Assembly: GCA_016867965.1 (NCBI GenBank)
Contig: VGIH01000003.1
Span: 1-39,180 of the forward strand
Length of the DNA: 39,180 bases
Direction: 5' to 3'
Source of the DNA: Betaproteobacteria bacterium
GTDB lineage: Bacteria > Pseudomonadota > Gammaproteobacteria > Burkholderiales > Burkholderiaceae
Numbering within the stretch: position 1 is the first letter of the stretch; each line of letters opens with the position of its first letter. The translations under genes were made by a program, and so were the position numbers. Below the pieces are notes generated by a model, which was given only the letters and a program-made list of their open reading frames with translations, had not been told where the DNA came from and made no database searches. Shown one piece after another: positions 24,416 to 35,937 of the stretch.

Positions 24416-24952
24416 ATGGCCGATACTGCCACTATTGCGCGCCCTTACGCAGAAGCATTATTTGCAAGTGCAAAACCGAGCGATCTTGACGTTTGGTCAA
24501 AGCAGCTCGAGGAGCTGGCTGCTTTTTTTGAGAATAAAGAGTTATTGGCATTAGCCAATAATCCCAAGTTGAGCACGAATGATTTGGTCACTTTGGTCGA
24601 GGGTTTACTTAAAACGAAACCCTCCGAAGCGCTCGCGAATTTCTTAAAACTATTGGCCAATAACCATCGGTTAGTCGCACTACCTGAGATTTCTAAGCAG
24701 TTTTCTGCCATGAAAAATAAAAGCGAGGGCGCAGCAGAAGCGCTCATTACCTCCGCATTTCCTTTGGAGGGAAGCGCGCTTACAGACTTACTGAAGAGCC
24801 TTAAAAAGCATTTTGGTGGAAAAGATTTGCGTCCCACCGTGATTGTGGATCCCAACTTGATTGGTGGTGTTCATATTCAGGTTGGTGACGAGGTATTGGA
24901 CGGCTCCATTAGGGCAAGGTTGGCACAAATGCAAACCAACTTGAGCGCGTAA
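24416..24952 (+). CDS. atpH: F0F1 ATP synthase subunit delta
   Basis: TIARPYAEALF; VIVDPNLIGGVHIQVGDEVLDGSIRARL. Confidence 0.96.
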   Translation: MADTATIARPYAEALFASAKPSDLDVWSKQLEELAAFFENKELLALANNPKLSTNDLVTLVEGLLKTKPSEALANFLKLLANNHRLVALPEISKQFSAMKNKSEGAAEALITSAFPLEGSALTDLLKSLKKHFGGKDLRPTVIVDPNLIGGVHIQVGDEVLDGSIRARLAQMQTNLSA

Positions 24953-24996
24953 CGTATCGTTATTGAGATTATTCGATTTATATTTAGGAGCAATTG

Positions 24997-26538
24997 ATGC
25001 AACTGAACCCTTCCGAGATCAGCGAACTGATCAAAAGCCGAATTAATGAATTAGGGGTTGATTCAAAGATTCGTAATCAAGGCACGGTTATTTCTGTGAC
25101 CGATGGTATTTGTCGAATCTATGGACTCTCTGGCGTTATGCAAGGTGAGATGTTGGAGTTTCCGAACAACACAATTGGCCTAGCACTTAATTTAGAGCGA
25201 GACTCTGTGGGCGCTGTTGTTTTGGGCGAATACACGCATATTAAGGAAGGTGATTCGGTTAAATGCACAGGGCGTATTTTAGAAGTCCCAATCGGACCCG
25301 AGTTATTGGGACGCGTAGTAAACGCACTTGGACAGCCAATTGATGGTAAGGGCCCAATTAATACAAAACTTACCGATTACATTGAAAAAGTTGCGCCCGG
25401 AGTTATCGCGCGTCAGTCGGTTAGTACGCCTGTTCAAACAGGACTCAAGGCAATTGACTCAATGGTGCCAATTGGCCGGGGTCAGCGCGAGTTAATTATT
25501 GGAGATAGACAAACCGGTAAAACGGCTGTAGCAATCGACGCCATCATTAATCAAAAGGGCAAAGGCCTTTATTGTATTTATGTTGCGATCGGACAAAAAG
25601 CTTCGACTATTGTGAACGTCGTTCGCAAACTCACCGAACTTGGTGCCATGGAATACACCATTGTGGTTGCTGCTAGCGCATCAGAGTCTGCAGCAATGCA
25701 GTATTTATCCGCATATACGGGTTGCACGATGGGTGAGTATTTCCGTGATCGCGGCGAAGATGCGCTGATTATTTACGACGACCTTTCAAAGCAAGCGGTG
25801 GCTTATCGACAAATATCATTGCTCCTTCGTCGCCCTCCTGGTCGCGAAGCCTATCCTGGCGATGTGTTCTATTTACACTCTCGCTTACTAGAGCGGGCTG
25901 CCCGAGTCAATCCAGATTATGTTGAAAAATTTACCAACGGTGCAGTAAAAGGAAAGACTGGATCCCTCACCGCGCTCCCCGTGATTGAGACCCAAGCTGG
26001 TGACGTGTCTGCGTTTGTGCCAACCAACGTTATTTCGATTACGGATGGCCAGATTTTCTTGGAAACCGATTTGTTTAATGCGGGTGTTCGTCCTGCGATT
26101 AATGCCGGTATTTCCGTATCGCGTGTGGGTGGTGCAGCACAAACAAAAATTATTAAAAAATTATCTGGCGGAATTCGTACCGACCTTGCGCAGTATCGCG
26201 AGCTTGCAGCTTTTGCACAATTTGCCTCCGACCTTGACGAGGCAACTCTAAAGCAATTGGAGCGCGGTCGACGCGTTACTGAATTATTAAAGCAGCCTCA
26301 GTACATGCCCATGCAGGTTTGGCAAATGGCAGCATCGCTGTATTCGGTAAACAACGGCTTTTTTGATGACCTTGATATCAAGCAAGTGTTGCCTTTCGAA
26401 AAGGGCCTACACGAGCACCTTAAGTCTAGATATGCAAGTCTAGTTAATCGGATTGAAGATACGAAAGATTTAACGAAAGAGGATGAGGCCGCTCTCAGGG
26501 CCGCTATCGAAGACTTTAAGCGGTCAGGAACCTTTTAA
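24997..26538 (+). CDS. atpA: F0F1 ATP synthase subunit alpha
   Basis: [65 protein letters not shown]. Confidence 0.98.
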   Translation: MQLNPSEISELIKSRINELGVDSKIRNQGTVISVTDGICRIYGLSGVMQGEMLEFPNNTIGLALNLERDSVGAVVLGEYTHIKEGDSVKCTGRILEVPIGPELLGRVVNALGQPIDGKGPINTKLTDYIEKVAPGVIARQSVSTPVQTGLKAIDSMVPIGRGQRELIIGDRQTGKTAVAIDAIINQKGKGLYCIYVAIGQKASTIVNVVRKLTELGAMEYTIVVAASASESAAMQYLSAYTGCTMGEYFRDRGEDALIIYDDLSKQAVAYRQISLLLRRPPGREAYPGDVFYLHSRLLERAARVNPDYVEKFTNGAVKGKTGSLTALPVIETQAGDVSAFVPTNVISITDGQIFLETDLFNAGVRPAINAGISVSRVGGAAQTKIIKKLSGGIRTDLAQYRELAAFAQFASDLDEATLKQLERGRRVTELLKQPQYMPMQVWQMAASLYSVNNGFFDDLDIKQVLPFEKGLHEHLKSRYASLVNRIEDTKDLTKEDEAALRAAIEDFKRSGTF

Positions 26539-26549
26539 TCTAATTTACT

Positions 26550-27419
26550 ATGGCTAGCACAAAAGAAATTCGAAGCAAAATCAAGAGCGTACAAAATACG
26601 CGAAAGATTACCAAGGCAATGGAGATGGTTGCTGCTTCAAAGATGCGTCGTGCGCAAGAGCGAATGCGTGCAGCGCGCCCTTATTCTGAAAAGATTCGAA
26701 TTATCGCATCCCACCTTGCAAATGCAAATCCCGAGTATCGACCAGTGTATATGACTGTGCGCGATGTGAAGGCTGCAGGAGTAATCGTAGTTAGTACCGA
26801 TAAGGGACTTTGTGGTGGCTTAAACACTAACGTTTTTCGGGTTTTAACAAATCAAATTCGAGAATTCAAAGAAAAAAATATTTCGACCCAATTCACTGCG
26901 ATTGGCTCAAAGGGTTTTCAGTTTTTGAATCGAGCGAAGGCAAAAATTTTGTCCCAATCGGTGCACTTGGGAGATACCCCGCACATGGATATTTTGATTG
27001 GGGCTATTACTGCCCAATTAGAAGCATTTGAGCGCGGCGAGGTTGATGCTGTCTATTTAGCCTATACGCGATTTGTCAACACGATGAAGCAGGAGCCAGT
27101 GCTAGAGAAGCTTTTGCCTCTCTCGGGCGATGAATTAGCTCAAGATGCAAATGGCAAGGCTGGTTGGGATTATATCTATGAGCCTGATGCCGAGTCGATA
27201 TTAAATGGCTTACTTAAGCGCTACATTGAAGCGCTGATTTACCAGGCAGTAGCAGAAAATATGGCGTCCGAACAATCGGCGAGGATGGTTGCAATGAAAG
27301 CCGCGTCCGATAACGCCAAAAATGTGATTGGTGAGTTGCAACTGACTTATAACAAAACCCGTCAAGCAGCAATTACAAAAGAGTTGTCAGAAATTGTTGG
27401 TGGCGCAGCGGCAGTCTAA
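26550..27419 (+). CDS. atpG: F0F1 ATP synthase subunit gamma
   Basis: [30 protein letters not shown]-terminal [22 protein letters not shown]. Confidence 0.98.
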   Translation: MASTKEIRSKIKSVQNTRKITKAMEMVAASKMRRAQERMRAARPYSEKIRIIASHLANANPEYRPVYMTVRDVKAAGVIVVSTDKGLCGGLNTNVFRVLTNQIREFKEKNISTQFTAIGSKGFQFLNRAKAKILSQSVHLGDTPHMDILIGAITAQLEAFERGEVDAVYLAYTRFVNTMKQEPVLEKLLPLSGDELAQDANGKAGWDYIYEPDAESILNGLLKRYIEALIYQAVAENMASEQSARMVAMKAASDNAKNVIGELQLTYNKTRQAAITKELSEIVGGAAAV

Positions 27420-27439
27420 ATGATTAAGAGATTAAATAG

Positions 27440-28851
<1,412 letters not shown>

Positions 28852-28852
<1 letters not shown>

Positions 28853-29268
28853 TGGCAACCATTCGTGTTGATGTGGTCAGTGCAGAGCAGTCGATTTTTA
28901 GTGGCGACGCTAAATTCGTAGCGCTCCCTGGAGAATCGGGCGAGCTGGGAATTTTGCATGGCCACACGCCCTTAATTACGCGTATTCGGCCTGGTTCGGT
29001 ACGTATTGAAAAAGCCGATGGCGATGAAGAGTTTGTATTTGTGGCGGGCGGCTATTTGGAGGTTCAGCCAGACAGCATTATTGTGTTGGCTGACACCGCA
29101 ATCCGCGGGCATGATCTTGATGAGGCAAAGGCATTAGAGGCAAAAAAACGCGCTGAAGAAGCAATGCAGAATCGCGCAGGAGATTTTGATATCGCTCACG
29201 TTCAATCTGAGTTTGCTGTTGCCGCTGCCCAGTTAGCCGCCATTGCGCGATTGCGTCGTAAAAAGTAA
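28852..29268 (+). CDS. atpC: F0F1 ATP synthase subunit epsilon
   Basis: [38 protein letters not shown]; 1-nt overlap with atpD stop. Confidence 0.97.
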
Positions 29269-29273
29269 TTTAA

Positions 29274-30383
29274 TTGTTAGCAAACGATCGCTTCCTAAAA
29301 GCGTGTTTGGGCCAAAAAACTGATCGCACGCCTTTGTGGCTGATGCGTCAGGCTGGTCGATATCTTCCCGAATACAACGCAACTCGGGCAAAGGCCGGTA
29401 GTTTTTTAGGTCTTGCTAAAACACCCACGTATGCAACAGAGGTCACTTTACAGCCATTGGATCGTTATCCTTTGGATGCGGCTATTTTATTTTCGGATAT
29501 TTTGACCATTCCAGACGCGATGGGCCTTGGCCTTCAATTTGCTGCGGGCGAGGGGCCGAGCTTTGCAAATCCCCTCCGAACAGAGGAGGCTGTTAAAAAC
29601 TTAAGGCCAGCGGATCTGCATCAACTTCAATACGTCTTTGATGCAGTGGCACAAATTCGGAAGTCCTTGATCCAGGACGGCAAGCAACGCGTTCCTCTGA
29701 TCGGATTCTCGGGCAGCCCCTGGACGCTGGGTTGTTATATGGTTGATGGTTCGGGATCGGATGATTTTCGACATGCGAAGACCATGATGTTTAATCGGCC
29801 AGATTTGCTTAAACATGTTTTAGAAATCAATATTCAATCGGTAGCCGCCTATTTGACCGAGCAATTACGATCGGGCGCTCAAGCGCTGATGATTTTTGAT
29901 ACCTGGGGCGGACTGTTGCCCGATGGGTGGTATCAAGATATTTCTTTGGCAAGTATGCGTAAGGTGATTAATCAGCTTCCTCGAGAGTTAAATGGCCAAA
30001 AGGTGCCAGTCATCATTTTTACTAAAGGCGGCGGTTTGTGGCTTGACGACATGGCAGAATCTGGAGCCGATGTTATTGGACTCGATTGGACAATGTCAGT
30101 TGCAAAAGCACGATCCCGCTTGGTGGAAAAAAACAAAATAATTGCACTTCAGGGTAATCTTGACCCCTTGGCTTTATTTGCCAGCCCAGAACAAATTGAG
30201 GCGCAAGCTAAGAAAATTCTTGATAGCCTCAACAAAGCTCCGGCATTGAAGTCTGACCTTAATCCCCTTGATGGCCACATATTTAATTTAGGGCACGGAA
30301 TCTCTCAATTCACGAATCCAGATAGCGTCACCGTTCTAGCCAAGGCCGTTATCGAGCATTCAGAATATTTGCGCAGGGCCTGA
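29274..30383 (+). CDS. hemE: Uroporphyrinogen decarboxylase (TTG start)
   Basis: [49 protein letters not shown]. Confidence 0.97.
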   Translation: MLANDRFLKACLGQKTDRTPLWLMRQAGRYLPEYNATRAKAGSFLGLAKTPTYATEVTLQPLDRYPLDAAILFSDILTIPDAMGLGLQFAAGEGPSFANPLRTEEAVKNLRPADLHQLQYVFDAVAQIRKSLIQDGKQRVPLIGFSGSPWTLGCYMVDGSGSDDFRHAKTMMFNRPDLLKHVLEINIQSVAAYLTEQLRSGAQALMIFDTWGGLLPDGWYQDISLASMRKVINQLPRELNGQKVPVIIFTKGGGLWLDDMAESGADVIGLDWTMSVAKARSRLVEKNKIIALQGNLDPLALFASPEQIEAQAKKILDSLNKAPALKSDLNPLDGHIFNLGHGISQFTNPDSVTVLAKAVIEHSEYLRRA

Positions 30384-30394
30384 TTTAGCCGTTT

Positions 30395-30422
30395 CCCCCT
30401 TTGCCGAAGCGGATTTAGGGGG
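30395..30422. repeat. Inverted repeat / hairpin downstream of hemE
   Basis: CCCCCT ... CCGAAGCGG ... AGGGGG; no following U tract on the plus strand. Confidence 0.55.
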
Positions 30423-30427
30423 TAGAC

Positions 30428-30624
30428 TTATGCACAAACAATAGGGACTCATTGGATTTCATGGGGATTGTGAATAGACCGCACGTCATGGTTTGAGTGT
30501 ATCCAATAAGTTATTGATTTAATTAAATATTTATTAGTCTTGATTTGATTCAAGTAAGTTAGGGTGCGCTTCCGCCTTTCTTCTTTACAGGCTTAATAAA
30601 CGGTTGTCCACAAAGTTATCCACA
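30428..30624. promoter_or_regulatory. DnaA-box cluster upstream of priA
   Basis: TTATGCACA 30428-30436, TTGTCCACA 30604-30612 (one mismatch), TTATCCACA 30616-30624; AT-rich stretch about 30508-30560 between them. Confidence 0.6.
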
Positions 30625-30646
30625 GATTAATCAACACACCATTTAA

Positions 30647-32725
30647 TTGAATCAATCAACGCCAATCATCGTTAAAGTAGTTGTTGATAGGCCTCTTCAA
30701 GAAGCTTTTGATTATTTATGGAATCAGGAATCTCTTCGGGTTAAACCCCAGATTGGGATGCTGGTAGAAGTCCCCTTTGGAAGAATAAGTCTGGTAGGCC
30801 TAATAATTGAAGTAACTACTTACTCTGAATTAAAGCAATCGAAATTAAAGGCAGTCCTTCGAGTCGCCCCTTTGATTCCGCTCAACGACCGTCTGATGGA
30901 ATTGGGGTATTTTGCATCCCAATACTACATTCATGGACTCGGCGAAACCCTTGTTTCGGCGATACCCAAATGGTGGCGCACAAGCAGTAACTGGAGCAAG
31001 CCACTACAACAATTAATTGCAAAGGAAAAGGCGACAGCGCAATCAAACAGTAAGAAGAAGATTGCCCAGAATCAGCTCAATGAAGAACAAACGCATGCAA
31101 TTCAGATACTGAGTAACCATCAAGCAGGAACATTTAATACATACCTTCTCAATGGGGTTACCGGAAGTGGGAAAACCGCCGTTTACCTTACGTTCATTGA
31201 ATCCTTGTTAAAACTCGATCGCGGCGCCCAAGCATTAATCATGCTGCCTGAAATTAATCTAACTCCACAATTACAAAGGCGGATTCAAGAGCACTTCCCC
31301 GAAGAGAACTTAGCGATACTTCATAGTGGATTAACAGAAAAACAACGTGGCATTGCGTGGCATCAAGCAATGACAGGGGCAGCGCGCATTGTATTGGGCA
31401 CGCGTTTATCGATCATGACCCCGTTGCCAAAATTGGTAGCGATCATTGTCGATGAGGAAAATGACAGCTCATTTAAACAACAAGAGGGTCTCGGGTATTC
31501 AGCGCGCGATCTCGCCATTTGGCGTGCGAAAAATGAACGGCTTCCAATCATTTTGGTATCGGCAACACCATCTTCCCAGACTTGGCACGCAGTAAAAGAA
31601 GGTCGGTATCAGGAAATTCAATTGTCCAATCGAGTCGGGGGATTTCAATTTCCCAATGTCGAGTTAGTTGCCCCTCATAAATCCTCACGTTCAATCATCA
31701 TGAGCCCTATGATGATCAGGGCGCTTGAAGTAAATTACCGCGAAGGCCGACAAAGTTTGGTATTGATTAACCGTCGCGGTATGGCGCCGGTGATTAGTTG
31801 TTCATCGTGCGATTGGTTGAGTGAGTGTGATCATTGCTCAAGTTATATGGTGATGCATCGCCAATTGGGCCACTTTAAAACGCCTATGCTGTGTTGTCAT
31901 CATTGCGGCCTCGTGAAGCCCATTCCTCAGGCGTGTCCATGGTGTAGTGACGTTGATTTGCAGCCCCTAGGTAGGGGGACCCAGAAGGTCGAGGATCAAT
32001 TACAAACACTGTTTCCGCAGGCAACCGTATTGCGTGTTGATGCCGATACTGCACGCACCAGCAAAAAGACCGAGGCACTGTTTCAAGAAATACATGACGG
32101 TGCGGCACAAATCATCGTTGGCACACAAATGCTAGCGAAGGGCCACGACTATAAAAATATCGGCCTAGTTTGTGTGCTGGATGCGGATGCAAGGCTGTAT
32201 TCAAATGACTATATGGCTCCGGAGCATTTATTTGCGCAGCTAGTTCAGGTTGCTGGACGGGCTGGACGTTTTAGTGGCGCACCCACGAAAATATTGATTG
32301 AAACTCGATATCCAGATGATCCCGTGTATCAATATATAAAAACATTTGATCTGGCAGGATTTATGGAGCATTTAATGTCTACCCGTCAGGAGGCGGGGTT
32401 GCCACCATTTAGCTATCAAGCTTTGGTGCATGCAGAGGCAAGGCAGAAAAAAGAAGTATTGACGTGGCTAAATCATGCAAAATTATTTTTGCAGAAGACC
32501 GCTTATTTACAAACGGGAATTACCGTCTTTGATCCAGTGCCCAAATCAATCGCTCGCCTTGGTGGGTGGGAGCGGTCGCAATTATTAATAGAGTCGCGTC
32601 ACAGGGCGCCGCTTCAGGCCCTACTTAATGAGCTTGAACACTATTTTCGCCAACAATCGCTCGGACGAATTTCAAAGGTGGGTAAAGTGCGCTGGTCAAT
32701 AGAGCGCGATCCATTATTTATTTAG
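30647..32725 (+). CDS. priA: Primosomal replication protein N' (helicase PriA), TTG start
   Basis: LLNGVTGSGKTAVYL; VDEENDSSFKQQEGLGYSARDLAIWRA; Cys-rich zinc region CSSCDWLSECDHCSSYM...CCHHCG...CPWC; QVAGRAGRFS. Confidence 0.96.
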   Translation: MNQSTPIIVKVVVDRPLQEAFDYLWNQESLRVKPQIGMLVEVPFGRISLVGLIIEVTTYSELKQSKLKAVLRVAPLIPLNDRLMELGYFASQYYIHGLGETLVSAIPKWWRTSSNWSKPLQQLIAKEKATAQSNSKKKIAQNQLNEEQTHAIQILSNHQAGTFNTYLLNGVTGSGKTAVYLTFIESLLKLDRGAQALIMLPEINLTPQLQRRIQEHFPEENLAILHSGLTEKQRGIAWHQAMTGAARIVLGTRLSIMTPLPKLVAIIVDEENDSSFKQQEGLGYSARDLAIWRAKNERLPIILVSATPSSQTWHAVKEGRYQEIQLSNRVGGFQFPNVELVAPHKSSRSIIMSPMMIRALEVNYREGRQSLVLINRRGMAPVISCSSCDWLSECDHCSSYMVMHRQLGHFKTPMLCCHHCGLVKPIPQACPWCSDVDLQPLGRGTQKVEDQLQTLFPQATVLRVDADTARTSKKTEALFQEIHDGAAQIIVGTQMLAKGHDYKNIGLVCVLDADARLYSNDYMAPEHLFAQLVQVAGRAGRFSGAPTKILIETRYPDDPVYQYIKTFDLAGFMEHLMSTRQEAGLPPFSYQALVHAEARQKKEVLTWLNHAKLFLQKTAYLQTGITVFDPVPKSIARLGGWERSQLLIESRHRAPLQALLNELEHYFRQQSLGRISKVGKVRWSIERDPLFI

Positions 32726-33114
32726 TTGCTAATACCAGACTCGTATTGACTGGCGCTCTGTAATAATCCAAGCTCGTTAAGAAATATTTTCTCGTCATTT
32801 GCTTGAATTTTAAAAAGCCAAACATGATAGGGTTGTGTGTTGATGCTCTCCGGATTTTCAGTAGCTACAGCATTAATTTCAGCAACGACCCCACTAATGG
32901 GCGCATGAATATCACTTGCTGCTTTAAGCGATTCAATCGTAGCGCATGCTTGACCTTGTTTTAAGCAAGATCCGATATCTGGAAGCTTTAGAAAAAGGAT
33001 ATCTCCGAGTGCTTCTTGGGCATGATTGCTAATACCAACCCAATAAAGACTATCGTCACCACGTTTAATCCACTCATGAGTTTGAGCAAATAAAAGATTA
33101 CTGAAAATATTCAT
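32722..33114 (-). CDS. gcvH: Glycine cleavage system H protein-like (lipoyl carrier)
   Basis: FAQTHEWIK, VGISNHAQEALGDILFLKLP, ESLKAASDIHAPISG lipoyl-Lys motif. Confidence 0.88.
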   Translation of the reverse strand: MNIFSNLLFAQTHEWIKRGDDSLYWVGISNHAQEALGDILFLKLPDIGSCLKQGQACATIESLKAASDIHAPISGVVAEINAVATENPESINTQPYHVWLFKIQANDEKIFLNELGLLQSASQYESGISN

Positions 33115-33156
33115 TAGAATATTTTAACTAATGAATCAAGAACTTATCATTACGCA

Positions 33157-33801
33157 ATGACTTTAAAGCTCGCTATTGTACCTGTGACGCCGTTTGAGCA
33201 GAATTGCTCAATTGTGTTTTGTGAAAAAACAAAAGAGGCGGCCGTTATTGATCCGGGCGGGGATTTAGAAAAAATTGAGGATGCCTTATCGAAACTTGAT
33301 GTCAAACTTTGTAAGGTGTTATTAACGCATGGTCATTTAGATCACTGTGCCGGGGCGAAAGAGCTCGCAAAAAAATGGCAGGTTCCCATAGAGGGCCCCC
33401 ATCACCTTGAAAAATTTTGGCTTGATCAACTTCCTGAGCAAACAGTACGGTTTGGTTTTGGGGAGGCCGAACCCTTTGAGCCGGATCGCTGGTTACTTGA
33501 TGGCGATACGGTTCAGCTTGGAGAGCATAAACTCAAGGTGTTTCATTGTCCTGGGCACACACCCGGCCACATCGTGTTTTATGATGAGCCAACCCGCCTG
33601 GCTTTTGTTGGCGATGTTCTATTTGCCGGCTCAATTGGGCGTACTGACTTTCCGAGAGGCAATCATGCAGATCTGATATCTGCAATCAAAACGAAGTTAT
33701 GGCCACTAGGAAATGACGTGCATTTTGTACCAGGTCACGGCCCAATGTCGACCTTTGGCCGCGAAAGGCAAAGCAATCCCTACGTGGGGGATGGCGTTTA
33801 A
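33157..33801 (+). CDS. MBL-fold metallo-hydrolase (YcbL/glyoxalase II-like)
   Basis: LTHGHLDHCAGAKELA; HCPGHTPGHIVFY; FVGDVLFAGSIGRTDFPRGNHADL; VPGHGPMSTFGRER. Confidence 0.92.
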   Translation: MTLKLAIVPVTPFEQNCSIVFCEKTKEAAVIDPGGDLEKIEDALSKLDVKLCKVLLTHGHLDHCAGAKELAKKWQVPIEGPHHLEKFWLDQLPEQTVRFGFGEAEPFEPDRWLLDGDTVQLGEHKLKVFHCPGHTPGHIVFYDEPTRLAFVGDVLFAGSIGRTDFPRGNHADLISAIKTKLWPLGNDVHFVPGHGPMSTFGRERQSNPYVGDGV

Positions 33802-33986
33802 GTTTTAGCGGAGCCGGTACGGTGAGTGCGGTTGTAGAGGCAACTGGCGCAAATCCAACGCTGTTTTCGGTTGCTTGTAGGAATCCAGGTGCCGCCTTCT
33901 AACCTTTTTTCCCGGCTGCATGAAGAGCAAAACTTAAGGCTGGGAGAAGTATCTTGGGTGGGAGTTGGGGTGGTTGACGTGGTCAT
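33798..33986 (-). CDS. Small Cys-rich (zinc-ribbon-like) hypothetical protein
   Basis: 62 aa with CSSC ... CASC pattern; stop codons shared with MBL gene; lies downstream of the desaturase. Confidence 0.6.
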   Translation of the reverse strand: MTTSTTPTPTQDTSPSLKFCSSCSREKRLEGGTWIPTSNRKQRWICASCLYNRTHRTGSAKT

Positions 33987-34021
33987 AACGGAATCTGATA
34001 AATCTTTTTGAAACCATTATT

Positions 34022-35170
34022 TTACCTCGTTTCCCCATTGTTAGAGGAGGTAAGCAGAACCCGAACGGAATCAGCCGTTTTTTTGCCATCAAAATCAAGC
34101 CAGGCCTTTTCTGTAAAATTATAAAGTTTGCAGGTCTTAGCGGTATCAAAATACCACTTCCAAGAGAAAGGTTGAACAATAATTCTTTCTGGCAATAGGC
34201 TTTCCAGTCGATCCTGGGCTTCCGGAAGGTTATAGAGGGGAACGCTCATGTCGACGTGATGCGCCGTATGCTCCATGATGTGATGCATCAGGGCTCCCCA
34301 ATAGAAGCCAAAAGTCAGGTGAACTGTGGTTGATACAAAAGGCTGCGCCCTTAACCACTCTGATTTATTGTCGTACCAACAAACTGCTGGATGGGTATGG
34401 TGTACATAAACAACAAAGCCAATCATCCCGTTCCAAAATAAGTAGGGAAGTACAAAGCCACACAGTAATGCGATCAGAACGGACTGCCCTGTGCTGATGG
34501 CAAAAAAGCTCAAAAGACCAATCCAGATCAAGGCAAAGGCGCTGACCAGAAGATTATCTTTTATAAAAATAGAACGATCTGCAGGACGGTATTTTTTATT
34601 CGGGAAGAACATTTTGTTCCACCAAATTTCAATTAAATAGTAGGCGACGGGACCCCAACCGCTTCGATAGTGCCGCTCTAAAAATTGTCGCCATTTGGGA
34701 AGGGCGTCATATTCAGACTTTGAAAGGGGCGCCCAAACAAAATCAAAGCCCTTGAGGTTGGTTTGTCCGTGATGGACAACGTTATGCCCGATATCCCATA
34801 GGCTGTATGGGGTAAGTGATGGCAAAAACGCGATCCGGCCAAGCACTTTATTTAAGGCGCGATGGGGGGTAAAGCTTTGATGGCACGCGTCGTGCCCCAA
34901 AATAAAGATTCTTCCCGTTATAAAGCCAGCAATTGCTCCGAAGAGAACCTTAATCAGAATATTCTCAAAATACACCGTGGCAGCAATGCTAAGAATCCAT
35001 AAGACGGCATCGAGAACTAGTAGCAAAATTGCCTTAAACGTTCTAGCCTCGGTCATTGGGCTTAGCCATGACCGAATAACCTTGCGGTGAGGAAGGGGAA
35101 GATCTGGGCTGAGGGGTGCCGGATTAACTAATGCTTGGTTGGAATGGAGGGCGATATTTAGCTCTGACAC
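34022..35170 (-). CDS. Fatty acid desaturase family protein
   Basis: His boxes GHDACHQS, HNVVHHGQTN, HHIMEHTAHHVDMSVP; multiple TM segments. Confidence 0.9.
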   Translation of the reverse strand: MSELNIALHSNQALVNPAPLSPDLPLPHRKVIRSWLSPMTEARTFKAILLLVLDAVLWILSIAATVYFENILIKVLFGAIAGFITGRIFILGHDACHQSFTPHRALNKVLGRIAFLPSLTPYSLWDIGHNVVHHGQTNLKGFDFVWAPLSKSEYDALPKWRQFLERHYRSGWGPVAYYLIEIWWNKMFFPNKKYRPADRSIFIKDNLLVSAFALIWIGLLSFFAISTGQSVLIALLCGFVLPYLFWNGMIGFVVYVHHTHPAVCWYDNKSEWLRAQPFVSTTVHLTFGFYWGALMHHIMEHTAHHVDMSVPLYNLPEAQDRLESLLPERIIVQPFSWKWYFDTAKTCKLYNFTEKAWLDFDGKKTADSVRVLLTSSNNGETR

Positions 35171-35238
35171 AGTGACTTTCTTAAGATCCTCAAATCATAG
35201 TGGTTTTTTTGGATTTCGGTGTTACGCAATGATGAAAC

Positions 35239-35314
35239 TGGCGCGCCCGGCAGGAATCGAACCTGCGACCCTTGGCTTCGGAGGCCAATACTCTATCCAC
35301 TGAGCTACGGGCGC
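35239..35314 (-). tRNA. tRNA-Arg (anticodon CCG), CCA encoded
   Basis: Minus strand GCGCCCGTAGCTCAGTGGATAGAGTATTGGCCTCCGAAGCCAAGGGTCGCAGGTTCGATTCCTGCCGGGCGCGCCA; 7-bp acceptor stem, anticodon loop CTCCGAA. Confidence 0.95.
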
Positions 35315-35412
35315 ATTTAGGACTAATCAGTATGTATTGTAAGTGCCTGAAACCAGGATGTTCTAGGTATACTTTATGCCATTCCTAATTAACCACACTT
35401 TTTCAAACCACT

Positions 35413-35937
35413 ATGAGCGAAGAGCACGGTAATTTAATTAAAAATACAAAGCAACTGAGTGTCGCAGTAATTGCTAGTTTTTTTGTACCCCTCATTATTA
35501 TTTTCTTACTGATTGTTTACGTTAGCAGTGGGAAAAATAAGCAGAATGTGGCTTCGGAAAAAAGTACGGAGACATTAATAAAGCCGGTTGGTAAATTAAA
35601 TTTCAAGGATGCGAGTGCTCCACGTGAAGTGCAAACCGGTGAGGCGGTTTATAAAACGGTGTGCGCTTCTTGCCATAACTCCGGCGCTGCTGGCGCTCCA
35701 AAGTATGGGGATTCGTCTTCCTGGGGCGGTAGACTTGCCAAGGGATACGATGCTCTTTATGCATCGGTTATGAAAGGCAAAGGTGCAATGCCTGCACGTG
35801 GCGGTGCAAGTCCAGCCGATGTTAGTGATTATGAAATTGCACGATCGGTTGTTTATCTTGCAAATTCAGCCGGCGGTAAATTTACTGAGCCCAAGGCTCC
35901 AGCCTCGGCACAAGCTCCGGCAGAACCAGCAAAGTAA
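35413..35937 (+). CDS. Membrane-anchored c-type cytochrome (cytochrome c5-like)
   Basis: N-terminal TM; CASCH heme motif; GKGAMPARGG distal Met region; Pro/Ala-rich tail. Confidence 0.9.
   Translation: MSEEHGNLIKNTKQLSVAVIASFFVPLIIIFLLIVYVSSGKNKQNVASEKSTETLIKPVGKLNFKDASAPREVQTGEAVYKTVCASCHNSGAAGAPKYGDSSSWGGRLAKGYDALYASVMKGKGAMPARGGASPADVSDYEIARSVVYLANSAGGKFTEPKAPASAQAPAEPAK

Noticed and set aside
24445-24855. 136-aa minus-strand ORF opposite atpH
   Set aside because: Composition mirrors atpH codons; no domain or plausible start context
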